From the NCBI GenBank assembly GCA_000507305.1, contig DF239319.1:310001-374000 (forward strand): a DNA stretch of 64,000 nt, given 5' to 3'. Both the position numbers and the translations under genes were made by a program. Shown here in pieces: positions 12,701-24,200 of the stretch; the stretch's first letter is position 1; every line of letters starts with the position of its first letter. Below the pieces are notes generated by a model. That model was not told where the DNA came from. It saw only the letters and a program-made list of their open reading frames with translations, and did not search any database. The stretch is from Breviolum minutum Mf 1.05b.01. Taxonomy: Eukaryota; Sar; Dinophyceae; Suessiales; Symbiodiniaceae.

Positions 12701-13452
12701 AGTGGATGTACAGCCAGCTCTACCAAACTTACCTCTTAACCACACAAGACCTATGAAAAGCCCAAAACCCACATCATGTTTGGTGCCCGAGGTGCTGCAT
12801 AAGAAAGAGTAGCAGCAAAGTCGGCTTCGGAGGTTTCTCCAACTCGTTCAATCCATCACGCTCCAAGATTTCCTTGGCCGTGCCATGCTGACTAATGCAT
12901 GTTGCTGGGACACCTACGACAGCCACCTACCCATCAATATTCTCCCTCCGAGGTGCGGCAGCTTTCTTCGTGCTGAGACCCTTCTGGAGATCTGTCTTGT
13001 ATTGCCTTAGTTGTAGGTGGCATTGGCTGGCAGTATCTGGCATCTTTCGCCATGGATAGTCTCGTTGAAGGGCACTTCGAGCTGTAATTGACAGTGATGG
13101 GCCTGGAATTGTAACACGTGTGCCTTCAGCCTGAATGGCAGCCTTCCTGCCCAAGACAGGACAAGTGTCTTTGCCAGGGTCTCGATGGGACTCGCCTGAG
13201 CCGCGACTGTTTGCTCGAAACAAAATTCGAGATGAAAGCATCATATGTATATAGATATATGCATAGTATAGACATATAGTTTGTTCATTGAGTACTTGAG
13301 TACAATCACTATCCTGCGCCTTGAGGGAGCAAGTCCGATGTACAGGACCGATAGTCCCGACAGGCACAGCAGTACACAGCGAATGATCCAAGTCACAGCA
13401 TCCTCTCCCTGCTTGTCCAACTGCGACGTGGAGCTTTGTTTCAACTTCTGCC
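115..13452 (-). CDS. P2-type cation-transporting ATPase, copy A (multi-exon gene, downstream tandem copy)
   Basis: More than 30 short exons on the minus strand spell a P-type ATPase in the right order from about 13,450 (N-terminus) to about 115 (C-terminal side). The hallmarks are the TM4 motif PEGIP (about 8,650), the phosphorylation loop CSDKTGTLT (7990-8086), the actuator motif TGE split across two exons (10,889 to 10,610), the hinge TGDG/VNDAP split across two exons (3,417/3,320), and the KMM-type nucleotide-domain element FSSSRKMM (about 6,780). The hinge and the QKFVAFIM and [16 protein letters not shown] helices resemble the Ca2+/Na+ pumps of the SERCA, ENA and apicomplexan ATP4 groups; I cannot choose among them. 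It would pump a cation across the plasma or an internal membrane using ATP. The start codon was not identified. A paralogous copy lies immediately upstream. All catalytic motifs I could check are intact. Confidence 0.9.
2653..4031 (-). CDS. ATPase copy A: hinge (TGDG-VNDAP) and TM5-TM6 exons
   Basis: The exons are 3983-4031 ([11 protein letters not shown]), about 3,845-3,895 ([10 protein letters not shown]), 3417 to about 3,460 (VAAMTGDG), 3232-3320 (89 nt, [20 protein letters not shown]), about 3,095-3,160 ([13 protein letters not shown]), 2902 to about 2,975 ([22 protein letters not shown]5), about 2,790-2,837 ([13 protein letters not shown]) and 2653 to about 2,732 ([22 protein letters not shown]6). 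Donors differ from those in copy B at several of these introns: GC after TGDG, GT after ASDM, GC after KPE and GT after MEPG. Confidence 0.9.
4243..7937 (-). CDS. ATPase copy A: nucleotide-binding and early P-domain exons
   Basis: The exons in order are 7,845-7,925 ([20 protein letters not shown]), about 7,315-7,410 ([20 protein letters not shown]), about 7,150-7,178 (AGVMKWTPK), about 6,967-7,045 ([20 protein letters not shown]), about 6,763-6,822 ([16 protein letters not shown]), about 6,405-6,475 ([20 protein letters not shown]), about 6,232-6,275 (LTVCKGV), about 5,940-6,015 ([16 protein letters not shown]), about 5,535-5,600 ([15 protein letters not shown]), about 5,335-5,405 ([20 protein letters not shown]), about 4,915-5,005 ([20 protein letters not shown]), about 4,628-4,760 ([20 protein letters not shown]) and about 4,243-4,338 ([20 protein letters not shown]). 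[10 protein letters not shown] corresponds to the conserved TGD region of the P domain. Each has a match in copy B between 28,998 and 32,542. Confidence 0.85.
6692..6739. repeat. (AAT)n microsatellite
   Basis: Ten or so AAT units, briefly interrupted, in an intron of ATPase copy A. Confidence 0.95.
7990..8086 (-). CDS. ATPase copy A: phosphorylation-site exon (DKTGTLT)
   Basis: This 97-nt exon encodes [20 protein letters not shown] followed by [11 protein letters not shown]. The aspartate of DKTGT is the residue phosphorylated in every P-type ATPase. The acceptor is ...CTAAG before GTTCAG. The donor after ...ACGGAAG is GC (7989-7988). The copy B exon (32708-32804) is exactly the same length and also has a GC donor. 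Splicing to the next exon, which starts at 7925, restores [15 protein letters not shown]. Confidence 0.95.
8630..10489 (-). CDS. ATPase copy A: TM3-TM4 exons
   Basis: The exons are 10,397-10,489 ([20 protein letters not shown] to GMSTRI, the end of the actuator domain), about 10,235-10,287 ([15 protein letters not shown]), about 9,600-9,690 ([19 protein letters not shown]), about 9,198-9,240 ([13 protein letters not shown]3), about 8,905-9,000 ([21 protein letters not shown]3 end and outer loop) and about 8,630-8,725 ([21 protein letters not shown]4). PEGIP is the ion-binding kink of TM4 in P2 ATPases. All have counterparts in copy B at 33,555-34,885. Confidence 0.85.
9960..10150. repeat. AT-rich tract in an ATPase copy A intron
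   Basis: About 190 bp of mostly A/T with TATATA and ATATTT runs. No gene seen. Confidence 0.8.
10610..11790 (-). CDS. ATPase copy A: TM2 and actuator-domain exons
   Basis: The exons are 11,697-11,790 ([20 protein letters not shown], the TM2 end and its cytosolic exit), about 11,360-11,395 (LSKMTQANI), 11,078-11,141 ([20 protein letters not shown]), 10,796-10,889 ([20 protein letters not shown] to MALTG) and about 10,610-10,684 ([20 protein letters not shown]). The TGE dephosphorylation motif is rebuilt only by splicing TG to EP. The lysine-rich insert after TGE is shared with copy B. Exon order and phase match copy B at 34,945-35,937. Confidence 0.85.
11800..12500. other. Long intron of ATPase copy A between TM1 and TM2 exons
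   Basis: No coding sequence supported. A T-rich stretch with repeated TTTCTTAG/TTTCTAGAT-like words lies at about 11,980-12,120. Confidence 0.5.
12508..13452 (-). CDS. ATPase copy A: N-terminal and TM1 exons
   Basis: The exons in order are about 13,388-13,452 ([13 protein letters not shown]), about 12,945-13,015 ([13 protein letters not shown]), about 12,776-12,893 ([19 protein letters not shown], the usual cation-ATPase N-terminal motif) and about 12,508-12,625 (TM1 helix [20 protein letters not shown] and its outer loop). The [12 protein letters not shown] segment is typical of P2 ATPases just before TM1. The same four exons occur in copy B at 36,400-37,390. From 12,454 to about 12,960 the two copies are nearly identical, introns included. 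The initiating exon was not found, so the protein start is open. Confidence 0.75.
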
Positions 13453-13562
13453 TGGGATTGCTGCAAGATCCCCCTAGCCATCCTAAACCAGCCTAAACCA
13501 TCTTAAAGTCTTAAACCTATCCCTGCCCCCCTTGCGGAAGCTGATGGCTTCTGCTAGCAGCA

Positions 13563-13674
13563 TCTCTCTCCCTCTCCCTCCCTCTCCCTCTCCCTCTCCC
13601 TCTCCCTCTCCCTCTCCCTCTCCCTCTCCCTCTCCCTCTCCCTCTCCCTCTCCCTCTCCCTCTCCCTCTCTCTC
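13563..13674. repeat. Hexanucleotide microsatellite (CCCTCT)n
   Basis: About 110 bp of near-perfect CCCTCT repeats lie immediately upstream of the N-terminal exons of ATPase copy A. Both strands stay open in several frames (Gly-Arg, Gly-Glu and Pro-Ser repeats). These are consequences of the repeat, not genes. The purine/pyrimidine asymmetry would allow triplex formation. Confidence 0.95.
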
Positions 13675-13689
13675 GTGGCTTTTTTTGGA

Positions 13690-15210
13690 AAGAGCCTGGA
13701 AGCAACCAGTATAATGTTGAATGATTGCGATACTAATGATTCCCTTGCCGAGGAATGACATCTTTGTGAGCCGGATGTTGCTCATGCGCTCGGTTGGGCT
13801 CTAAGTCCAGTACTCCGGCATCTTTCGCGACTGGAGACAAAATGTGGCTCTCGGCGGCAAACGAGCAGAACCACAGCCAGCTGCGGCGATCAAACTGTCC
13901 AAGCAGGTTTAAGATTTAAGACGGTTCGCCAATCTCCAAAACTTTCAAAACACAGAAATTTTAAGTCAACTAGCCAAGCTCATTGGCACTGACTTGAACA
14001 CTTTGGGGGTCCAAACTCCGAGAACAACTCCTCACAAGGGACCACTCTTTTTGCCGATCCATCAGCAGAGAGTGAAAACGTGGTTCCGAAAGACATCACT
14101 TTCGCTTTATCGGAATTTCCACTCGCTCGTCTGAGATGCCAGGTGTGCTGGCCCTCAACGGAAGTTCCCTATCCCTTTGCATCAGACCCAGTCTGATAAG
14201 AGCAAATATGCGATGAACTGGGTCGAAACACTTGCCACCTTCCACTTTGCAGAAGGATTTGCAGCTTCCATGAACTTTTATGACAGTTCCTGTCGTACAA
14301 ATGGCTATGTTGCACAGTGAAGGGGTTTTGAACTTCCAGCAGTTTTGAGTAATAAGTAATAAAAGTAATAATCAGTCTCATCCAGCAATTTTCCCCCTCA
14401 CTAGCAGCTTTGAGTCTATGTACCCGCTTCCACCCGCACAGGGAGAAAAACCACTAATTATGCACCAGGCAAAAGGCCTGGATATTGGAATAGATCACAA
14501 GTGGAACATAAAGCAACCGTGCTTTAGGGTGGTGTCGATCTGGAAGACCAACAAGAAGCTGCAATACTTAAACACCCGCTTCTTTAAAGCGAGAAAAGGA
14601 CAAGGGTTCTTAAAGCAGGCCGTGACCCCAGCTCAATTCCAAAGTGGACTATGAACTTTGCATGATTCGTGGGAGGGGAGCCAATACTCCCAAAAGATTC
14701 TTTGGAGTCGAGCTGGGACAGAAAAAGAATTTGACGGCTGAGGTGCCAAATTGGGCCGTTATCCCGAACGACCAGGTGCATTCGTATATTACTGGGATTA
14801 ACAAACATGCCATACACCAGAGTAGAGCTTTGAAACTTGCATGGTCGTTCGGCTTCTGGCTGTGGCTCAAGATCAGATCAAACGCTGAGAGTTCCCAGAC
14901 CTGATACAGACATGAAAGCGTAGCGGCATAACGGGCCTTACACCAAGAGCAGAAAGTAAACGCCACTCGGTGGATTCAGTCAACCTTTCACGAATCAAAC
15001 CTCTACGTCTGAGAATGCCACACTGCATCTTCTCATATATTTTCCATTCTTGCGTAACTTACCAACTCAATCAGAGAACAGAATCAGCACTGTGTCAACA
15101 AGAACCACCTGTCCCAGTTCTGAGTTGTCGGTTGCAGTTCTGGAGTTGTCGGCTCAGAAGACGCCCTGAGCACGTCTCTCAATCCCAGATGTGATGCCAT
15201 CAACTTCACT
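13690..15210. other. Spacer between the two tandem ATPase copies
   Basis: Apart from the microsatellite at its upstream edge I recognise no gene, RNA or mobile element here. Short open frames on both strands lack conserved motifs and acceptor/donor logic. It probably holds the 5' region of copy A and the 3' untranslated region of copy B. In a dinoflagellate no TATA box or standard promoter would be expected. Confidence 0.5.
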
Positions 15211-15234
15211 ATATAAAGTAAGGCACAAAATAAT

Positions 15235-18200
15235 GTGATGGCCAGATGTCCCAACTTGAGAAACGAACTGCCCATCTGTGCTGACATTGATACTGTTCAC
15301 CAAGAGACTCCCATGCAGCACTGGAACCATCCTCTCCTCGCAGGCTTCGTGGGTGCAACCACGATTGCTTCTTTCCTTGGAAGGCAGCTGAGATCTGAGG
15401 AAGCATTGCGCCCGATTCAAGGCCATCTACGGAATAAGGCTGACCAAAAGAAGAATAGTAATAAGATCTAAATCTACATGCGTGCCCAGCCACTTTGTCT
15501 TTAATCCTGCCACCTGCAATCACTGCAGCTACACTGCGTGATCCATGTGCATCTCCAACTTGAATTCCGGCAAGTTTGCCAACTTGACGCAAAAATGTCC
15601 GAAATCGGCAAATGTCGGAAGGTGCCAGGTGCCCCCCGGCCTTGATTGGAGCTGCAACTGCCGGGGCATCTGCCATTGCCAGACTGTCCTGATGTAGGTA
15701 ATCTCATGTCTGTTTCAAGTTCCACACCTTTGCACAGACTCAAAACTGTCCTGGTGCTTCTTGGCCTGCCACGCACCTCAGGAGTTGAAAGATAGTGATT
15801 GGCTCAAGAGGACTACCATGGCAAATTGAATTGTAGAAACCACAATGGATAAAAATGGCTCAATGACAGTGACTACAATGACTCGACTACAGTGACTGCA
15901 GTCTCCAAGGCATGAAGCAATTCCTTTCGACAGTAGCCAGTCCCTGTCAAATCTGCAGCTTTAGTCTGCCAAATCTGCCAAGAGACTGATCAGCTTGCAA
16001 GACTCGCTCAGGACGAAGCATCCTACAGGGCCTGCCAGGGCCAAAGCCCAACCGAAGACTCCTTAGGGTACGGACAGCACATCGCCAACTCCAGCTGGTA
16101 TGGGCCCATGGCTGTTGCAAGATTGGTTGGAGGCATCATGCGCGTGAGTACAGCACCTCAAATTATAGTTGAAATGAACATAGACATATCATATGCACAT
16201 GCACGTATATGCACGTATATTGAATGGCGATGATTAAAAATATATGTATATCATGATGCCATTGTATATTTTACTATGACATTGTCTAACGTTTAACCCA
16301 CGCGGTCTGCACGGGTCAGTTGCCTCCAAGGTTCCGATCTCCAAGCCGCGAAGGCCCAGGATTCGGTCAGATAAGTAAGGAGTCAGGACAGCCTCGGTAT
16401 TGGAAAAGATGACAAAATCAAGCTTCAACTTGCCATATCTTGCCATCACACAGTGCTACCCATTGCTATCCATCCATATCCAATGCTATCCATTCCAAAA
16501 GCTACTGCTACCCTTTAGCCCTGCATTCTACCGCGAAAGTTGCAGTATCTGAAAGCATCTCAAGGAACCTGTCAAATTTCAAAAGTCTGCAGTGCAGTTA
16601 CCTAAATCAAGTGTTCCATGCACCGACTCATCCCGTCCTGGGTAGATCCTACGAAACCAGAGAAAGCAAACAGACTGCATGCAAGGAACGACATAGAGGC
16701 AAATCTGCGCCATCACAATGGCCTTCTGCATGTGCTTATTTCCAAGGATATCGTGCCACATTGGGTTCGTGAACGACCGGGAGATGTAGGCACGGATGTT
16801 TTCCGACCTGTAAGAGAAAAGGTTGGACCCGAAAGCGCATGCTGTAGCAATGGCTAAGTACGGGTTGACCATCAGAATTTGCAATGCCAATGTCCTCGTT
16901 TCTAACCAAATGCTAGGACTCCACACCACACGAGGGAGATGAAGGCCACCGTCTGCGCTTTGCTGAGCCTTCCATGGAATCGCAAATACTTGTGATACTG
17001 AAGGAGAACTGAAGCCTCCCTGAGGGCCCAAAGAGGTCCATTGTCGCAAACAGCTACCAGCATTAGAGCAGTTCGATATAATTCACCTTTGGGGCATTGG
17101 CCAAAACAAACGAGATCGAAAACTTATTCAAGTTGACAAGATTACATTTTTTACATATAGAATGTATTCTATATATTGTCTAATATACAGGACCATGGCT
17201 GATCTCTAAATAGTTTCGCTCCGAAAGCGGCTGCCAGGCAATTTCCAGACTGCTGCACCCCTGGCCTCTCAGTGAAGCCTGAGAGCTGAATTACTGGGCT
17301 TGTCGTGTTGTCTTGGTATTTGAATTTGCTGAATCTCTAGCAGCTGTGGCTGCTGTGCTTCTGCATAATTGGCAAAGATCCGGACCGTCCAAAAGGTAGA
17401 TGTTGGATTGAAGGATCTCACCGTCGCAGAAGTTGATCAAGGAGATGAGGTAAACGGCCACGACCACAATCTGAAAGGGAAAGCATTCAGGAATAGTCTC
17501 TTTAAGAATATTCAATATTTGACTCCTACCACCGCAATGGTGTGCTCTGCTCTGCAAGTGAGTCTGCAAATAACAACCCCGTCTCCTTGATTCATGCTAT
17601 GCACCATTATACACTGAGAGCACGACTGTGAGCACGGCACCATTCATGATCATTGCTAACCACATCCTGAGATCCGGCAAGCTGGTGGGGTTCCAAAAAA
17701 CTGGGCGGCCGGAAGATTCATGCTGCATGGAATCGCACCCAAACAATAACTTAAACGCATCAGGGACTCCACATCAGCACAATTGGCTCTTCCTGGCGAC
17801 GGAGTGCAGAACTGAAGCACTAGAGAGATAGAGAGTGAGAAGTTGGAGAAAGAATCTGAAGAAAGACCATGGGAATTCTAGCTCTGGAGCTACACCCCCC
17901 CAGAATAAGGGTTCAACAAAGGGCTATAGCTATACCACTGTTTTCCCTTCAAATGCTTTGCTGAGCCTTTTTTCTGGGGGTAGCTTTGAGGAGGGTAGCT
18001 AGGTTTTTCGTTAAAATATAGAATACTAATACAGATGTAGAATGATACATGTATGTTCATGTGTACTTTTGTATCAGAGGATCAAATGTGCAGACACAGA
18101 GAGAGAGGGAGAGAGAGAGAGAGAGAGAGGAGGAGAGAGAGAGAGAGAGGAGGAGAGAGANGAGAGAGAGAGAGGGAGAGAGAAGCATCCAAGTTGATTT

Positions 18201-18290
18201 CACGATTACTCTCAGGGTCCCCTTCTCACATGCAGTCCTTGGGTCGCGGTCGCATCTTCAGAATGTTCGCTTCACCTGGTGGGCTGTCGC
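15235..18290 (-). CDS. ATPase copy B: TM7-TM10 and C-terminal exons
   Basis: The exons are about 18,235-18,285 (PGEANI to RPRPK), about 17,760-17,800 (EEPIVLM), about 17,630-17,670, 17,370-17,475 ([20 protein letters not shown], a membrane helix), about 16,920-16,970 ([12 protein letters not shown]), 16,610-16,815 ([20 protein letters not shown] then [10 protein letters not shown]), about 16,310-16,400 ([14 protein letters not shown]), about 15,970-16,060 ([17 protein letters not shown], the last helix), about 15,510-15,680 ([15 protein letters not shown]) and about 15,310-15,350. The 16,310-16,815 block is nearly identical to 1,010-1,520 in copy A, introns included. Confidence 0.7.
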
Positions 18291-21200
18291 TGCACCAGTT
18301 TTAATTTGACACAACGGAGGCAACCCTTTCACTTCTCCAAATCTCAAATTTCAGAGATCTTTGCCAACTTGCAGCCTGATGGCCTGGCTCCATGCCCAGT
18401 GCAATGGATGGAGGCAAATCAGTCACAAGGATGAGGAAAAGGATCTGTAACGGGGTACGCATCACCTCAGCTCCAAGCCTCCTCTGAATCCATTGAGGCC
18501 CAGACATGGAGACAAAGAAGCGTGTGGCAAAATAGCTAACTATATATTCTTCTGTGAAAAAATACAACGAAGTTTGCTAATTTTGAGAATTCTAGAATTG
18601 GTTCGAAACAATCCCAAACCAAAGCCAACCCAAGCTTCTCTCTGCCAAAAGCGGCGATCAGCCGCCGTTTCGTCTATCTCACCCATCAGCCTCCCCTCCA
18701 TCCAAACCAAGGGACCGGGATGCCCACAACAATGCAAATGAAGATCTGCATGACCTGGGTGAAAACCGGTGAAAACGCTAACATCTGAAGCCTCAAACTC
18801 TTCCCAAACGGCAGTTGCTACTTCTCTTGCCTCGGCAATGTGCACCGACATGATGAAAGCCACGAACTTCTGAATGCCAGCGTAGATAGAACGTCCCTTC
18901 TCCACCTTGCAAGACAAGAGCCTTCCGTAGATAGGCATGTGATGCATACAAGCCCGCGGAAACGGAAGGATATACTGCACATATGTATATCATGCGAATA
19001 TACATATATATATATATATATGTGTGTGTGTACAGTTGTACCTATATATATATTATACAAGTGGTGGAAGGCACAGTATTTACAACAGCCTTCCACTTTT
19101 CCATCAAAAAAAGTCTGACCGAACTTGTTTTCGGTCCAGTTGAAACATCTTGGAAGTTGAAACCAATGAAGCCCAGTCACTGCATTGACAATCGAGCAGA
19201 AGTTGTCGTCGGTCAAAACCCTTGGCGGCGTAGCGAAAGTACAATTCATGTTTCAATTGCCAAAGGGATGCAACAAGTTTCAGTGTCCCAATCTGTCAGT
19301 CTCCGGATTGCATCTGAAGCGCATATCAGCCGCACCCTTCGCCACTTCTGTACCCTGGATGCCCATGGCCACACCAATGTCTGCTTGGTTCAAGGCAGGA
19401 GCATCGTTCACCTCAAACTCTTACTGCTGCCAGCACAAGCAATACTATCGTAATATGAAACTCCAAGGGACTCCATCACCAGTCATTGCAGCAACTTGAC
19501 CTGACCATGGTCCGATGGCACAGATCACAGATCTAAACTTAAGAGGAAAAAAAAACATCAAGCATATAACGATTACATAATTGCCTGCATGTATATTACA
19601 TATTGCAGGGAGACATATAGGATTATAAGTATATGATTACTGTATATGTACAGTAAGTAGATACTTCCTGCTTCGTGCTCACACAAGAAAAGTGTTCCAT
19701 GGCCTTGACGCTGAATGCTCTTTACGATTTCCAGCTTGTCCTGCAGGCTCTGCATGCATTGAAGAATGAAAAATTGCTGATTATCACTACAGTGGCAGCC
19801 ATCACTGATCCACACTGACCCGCCAGTCCTCAGGCTTAGCACGTGCAAAGACCCTAGTGGATCGAGTAACCATATCCATCTCCTGATAAAGGCATGGCGG
19901 CATGGCTGGGGACCGCCCAAATGAGGCTGTTTGAAATGGTAAATCAGAATGTGAGAAACCCCCAGATGGCAGCTCAAGGTTTTCCACGCAAAGCGGGGCC
20001 CGGTACGGGCATTGATCTTCAGCCAAAATAGGCTCCATGGAACACACATGTCCCTCGTGACTCAGCATGTTGCTATGCCACATCTGACATGAGAAAAACA
20101 CGGTTCAGCCAAGTGCTTCTACGGTAAGTAGGTTTCACAGCACCAGGAAACTTCTGTTGGCTGAACTCTCTAACGCCTATTATATCCCGATTGCCTTCGG
20201 ACATCTAGGCGATCTTCAAGGGTCTTGGACTCCTCGGTGATTCCAAAGGTACCCCCACTCAGCAGCTGCTTCAAGGCTTCGCTCCGACCATGCTTCTTCG
20301 TGAGGCAATCTGCCGGCATCTGCATGTGCTCGATCCAGCGAATCTTGCCACGTAGCTCTCGAAGCTCCTCCCTCAGCATCTGCACGTCTAGTGCCGTTCG
20401 ACGGTCACTTCCTCCTGTGGTCTCATTGATCAGGAGGTCATAGAGCGACTTTGCGTCGACCACTGCCAAGGCATCTTCTAAGTCCTCGGCTCCTTCCTTC
20501 TTCTTGTTGAAAGCCACATAGCCTTGCTGCCCAATGTGCCTCCTCCAATTGCGGACCTGGAAACCTGGCACTGTGAGCTCCAGGTACATCACTCTCATCC
20601 ACAAGAGGTCTCCCACTCCTCGGGCTAAGGACTGTGTCTCTGCCGCCAACGTGCTGTTTACTGTTCGTTGTAGTTTGCCGCTTCGCCAATGGAGTAGATT
20701 TGTCACCGCTTCTCCTCCTTCCAGCAAAGACTTGTCGAAGGTCACGAGCATATGACCCGCCTGTGTCTTTCCATTCTTGGCGTTGGCAAAAGAGGCATCT
20801 GAAATGACACCCCATCTCATCCTCTCTTCACAAATTGGTTGGATTCGCAAAGCCAGCTGAGAATCCTTCTTCAGCTGACCAATGACCTTGTTCAGCTCCA
20901 GGACTTGCTCCACCTTCATCTCCTGGATCTGAGAGCTGAACATCGACGCAGCGGCTGCCGCATCGGGTCTCCCTTCTCTTCCAGCCCAATTCAAAGCACC
21001 GCATGAGCTCCTCACTTTGGACCTCTCTTCCTCTGTAATGGGCTCCTGCTTCTGCTTTTCTCTTCCAGGTTCAAGTTCAACAGGATGGAGTCTCTCCTCC
21101 ACAAAGGCTTGCATGTCAATGCGAACGTCGCTGCCGATCTTCTTCAGCCTCCTTCCGTTGAACCCAACTCCCTTCTCTCCTAGTTCTTCTATCTTTCCAA

Positions 21201-24200
21201 AGGTGAATCTCCTTTGGAGCTCCTGCATCTTCTCCTCATGCTTCTCATCTCCAAACATCAGGAGATCATCCACTTCTACAGCCATCATCCCTCGGAGTCC
21301 CTTCTTCTTGTCATGCAGGAAGAAGGTGCATGGGTCGAGAGCACTCGCCACATAGCCGAGCTCATTTGTGATGAACTCCACAAGTGTCTTGCGCCAGTTG
21401 AGGGGCGCATCCATCAAGCCATAGCAACCAAGGACGATCTCTGCAAGCTGTCCTTCTTGGGTGCCCGGCATGCTTCCTTGGCATGCTCTGCAGTAGAGCT
21501 TTCCTCCACCACGAATCAAAGGTCTGCTCTGGGTGAATGCTGACTTCAAATCACCCACCGTTCCTTTGAATCCTCGATTTACCGCTGCCTGAATCATCAC
21601 CTGTAGGTTGGAAGTTGTCACCGTAGGTGCAAAGCGATTCAAGTAGATCGCATCTGGATCACGATCTCCCCTGATACAGAAACGACTCTTTCGGGTTCGA
21701 GGATCACCTGGTTGCTCAGCCGGCTTATAGCGCCGAACCATTCGGCTAGGTAGAATCCGATCCACCTTATTCTCGGCCTCCAGCTGCTTTCTCACTTGCA
21801 CTGACTCCTCAAGCGACATCAACCTGAGGGCACCACTCTTGAGGATCTTCTCGAATTCCGCTTTGTCTTCCACTTGCCAAAGCGGCCACTCCTCAGCCTC
21901 AATCTCATGGGGAAAAACCTCCCCTTCACCTCTCTTCTTCTTTGCTCCTCCTTTCGCCCTCTTTCCTTCTTCTCTTCCTCCTTTCTTCTTCTCTTCCTTC
22001 GCTTCTTCATATAGAAAGTGCTCGTCAATCTCAAACTCAGTGATGCCCTTCCACCACTCATATCTCACTTCCTTCTCTGTGAACAGGGACCACTCATCCT
22101 CATCTTCTCTAACTTGCCCACTTCCCTGCATCCTCTGTGTCTTCCTCCTCTTCTTTGTCGCTCTCAATGGGACTGGGCTTCCACTTGCTTGGCTTGGATT
22201 AAATTTTGCTCTCCTCCAAGTCACATGGTGCCGCTGCAGCACCTTCCGGTGTTGATCGAACACCCAATAATCCTTCTTCAAATTCTCTGGCTCCTCGTCT
22301 TCTTCATCGTCCTCTTCATCCTCAAAGAAGACGCTGAACTCAGCAAAGTACGGCTTCTCCATTCTTTGCCTCCATTTTGCTCTAACTGCTTCAAAGCTTT
22401 TGGCTGGGATCTGGGGAACACCATCCAGCCGCTGATTGTGTTCCACGGTGTCCATGATCTGTTGCACTGCCTGCCTCTCCTCTTCTGAAACATGCGGTAC
22501 CCCACCAAGTCCTCCAAGGTTGGGTCCAGTTTCACCTTCTGGTTCAGTCTGCCCCGTATCTTGAGGCTGCATCATCGTCTCTTCTTCTTCAGTTGAATCC
22601 TCGGTCTCCTCAGTGCTCTCCTCTGCTTCTGCTGCTCCTTGACCCTGTGCTTCTTCCACTCTAGGCCGAGGCATTCCTCGATCTCTTCCTTCTTGTGCAA
22701 CCTCATCTCCATCTCCACTCCCCTCTCTCATCTCCTCAGACTCCTCAAGTTCGGGGAACTCCTCCTTAGTGATGTCTCTGAATCCAGCTCGGTATGAGCT
22801 TCTCTTCAACCTCTCTTGCATCTCCGGCACACTCTCATTGGCTATCTCCACACCCATCTTCTCGGAAGTGGTTGCCTTTCGGACCTGTTCTGCCGCCGCC
22901 TTCCAGAGCTCGCCCATCATGTTCACCCAAATCACTGAACCTTCAGTCGCCAAAACATAGCCAGGGCCAACCCAGGTGGCCTTTCTTCCCATTCCTGGTC
23001 CTCTTGTCGCCCGGGGTGCACCATGCACCGTCTTCTGCCTCCTCAGAACTCGGTACACATACACCACTTCGCCCGCATCAAAGGACAACTGAACTCGAGG
23101 TCTTGCTTTCAAAGCTCGAGCTGCTGCCTCCCTACTCGAGGCCTTAGCGAAGGCTTCCATTGCGACCTGTCTAAACTCCATCAGCCTCTGGAAAGCATCG
23201 GTGTTGTTTTGGGATTGAAGTGCTGGGTCTATCTCCTCATCGCTAAGCAAACTGCTTGGCATCCTTGGCCATTGTCCGATTTGGCGTTGGGTCGGACTGT
23301 ATCCGGACCGATTTGAGAATCGGTTCTTGGCATTCTCGCAGGCATAGAGCATCTGAACCAACTCCTCTTGGCTCGTCGGCGGAAGCTCCTCTCGGCTCTT
23401 TTCCAGCATCATCTTAAAGACTCCTCCGTGACGCTCCACTTTGCCTTGCTGCCACGGTGCCCGAGCAGCTGCTCGGAACATCACCACGCCAGCATCTCCA
23501 CATAGCCGAGTGAATCCACCTCGGAATTCTCGCCCTTCTTATTCTCCACCATCTCCACCATCTGGTAATTGGTCCCCAGGTCAACCATACTTAAAATGGG
23601 TATCGACCTNACCTCTCTTGCATCTCCGGCACACTCTCAACACCCATCTTCTCGGAAGTGGTTGCCTTTCGGACTTGTTCTGCCGCCGCCTTCCAGAGCT
23701 CGCCCATCATGTTCACCCAAATCACTGAACCTTCAGTTGCCAAAACATAGCCAGGGCCAACCCAGGTGGCCTTTCTTCCCATTCCTGGTCCTCTTGTCGC
23801 CCGGGGTGCACCATGCACCGTCTTCTGCCTCCTCAGAACTCGGTACACATACACCACTTCGCCCGCATCAAAGGACAACTGAACTCGAGGTCTTGCTTTC
23901 AAAGCTCGAGCTGCTGCCTCCCTACTCGAGGCCTTAGCGAAGGCTTCCATTGCGACCTGTCTAAACTCCATCAGCCTCTGGAAAGCATCGGTGTTGTTTT
24001 GGGATTGAAGTGCTGGGTCTATCTCCTCATCGCTAAGCAAACTGCTTGGCATCCTTGGCCATTGTCCGATTTGGCGTTGGGTCGGACTGTATCCGGACCG
24101 ATTTGAGAATCGGTTCTTGGCATTCTCGCAGGCATAGAGCATCTGAACCAACTCCTCTTGGCTCGTCGGCGGAAGCTCCTCTCGGCTCTTTTCCAGCATC

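Noticed and set aside
13517-13714. Open frames encoding Gly-Arg, Gly-Glu and Pro-Ser repeats
   Set aside because: They are read directly off the CCCTCT microsatellite in different frames on both strands.
15796-15808. ATTGGCTCAAG matching the end of the spliced leader
   Set aside because: Ten or eleven bases match but the upstream half does not, it is on the plus strand, and no plus-strand gene follows it.
21017-23316. Plus-strand open frames inside the retrotransposon
   Set aside because: They are antisense shadows of the pol coding frame.
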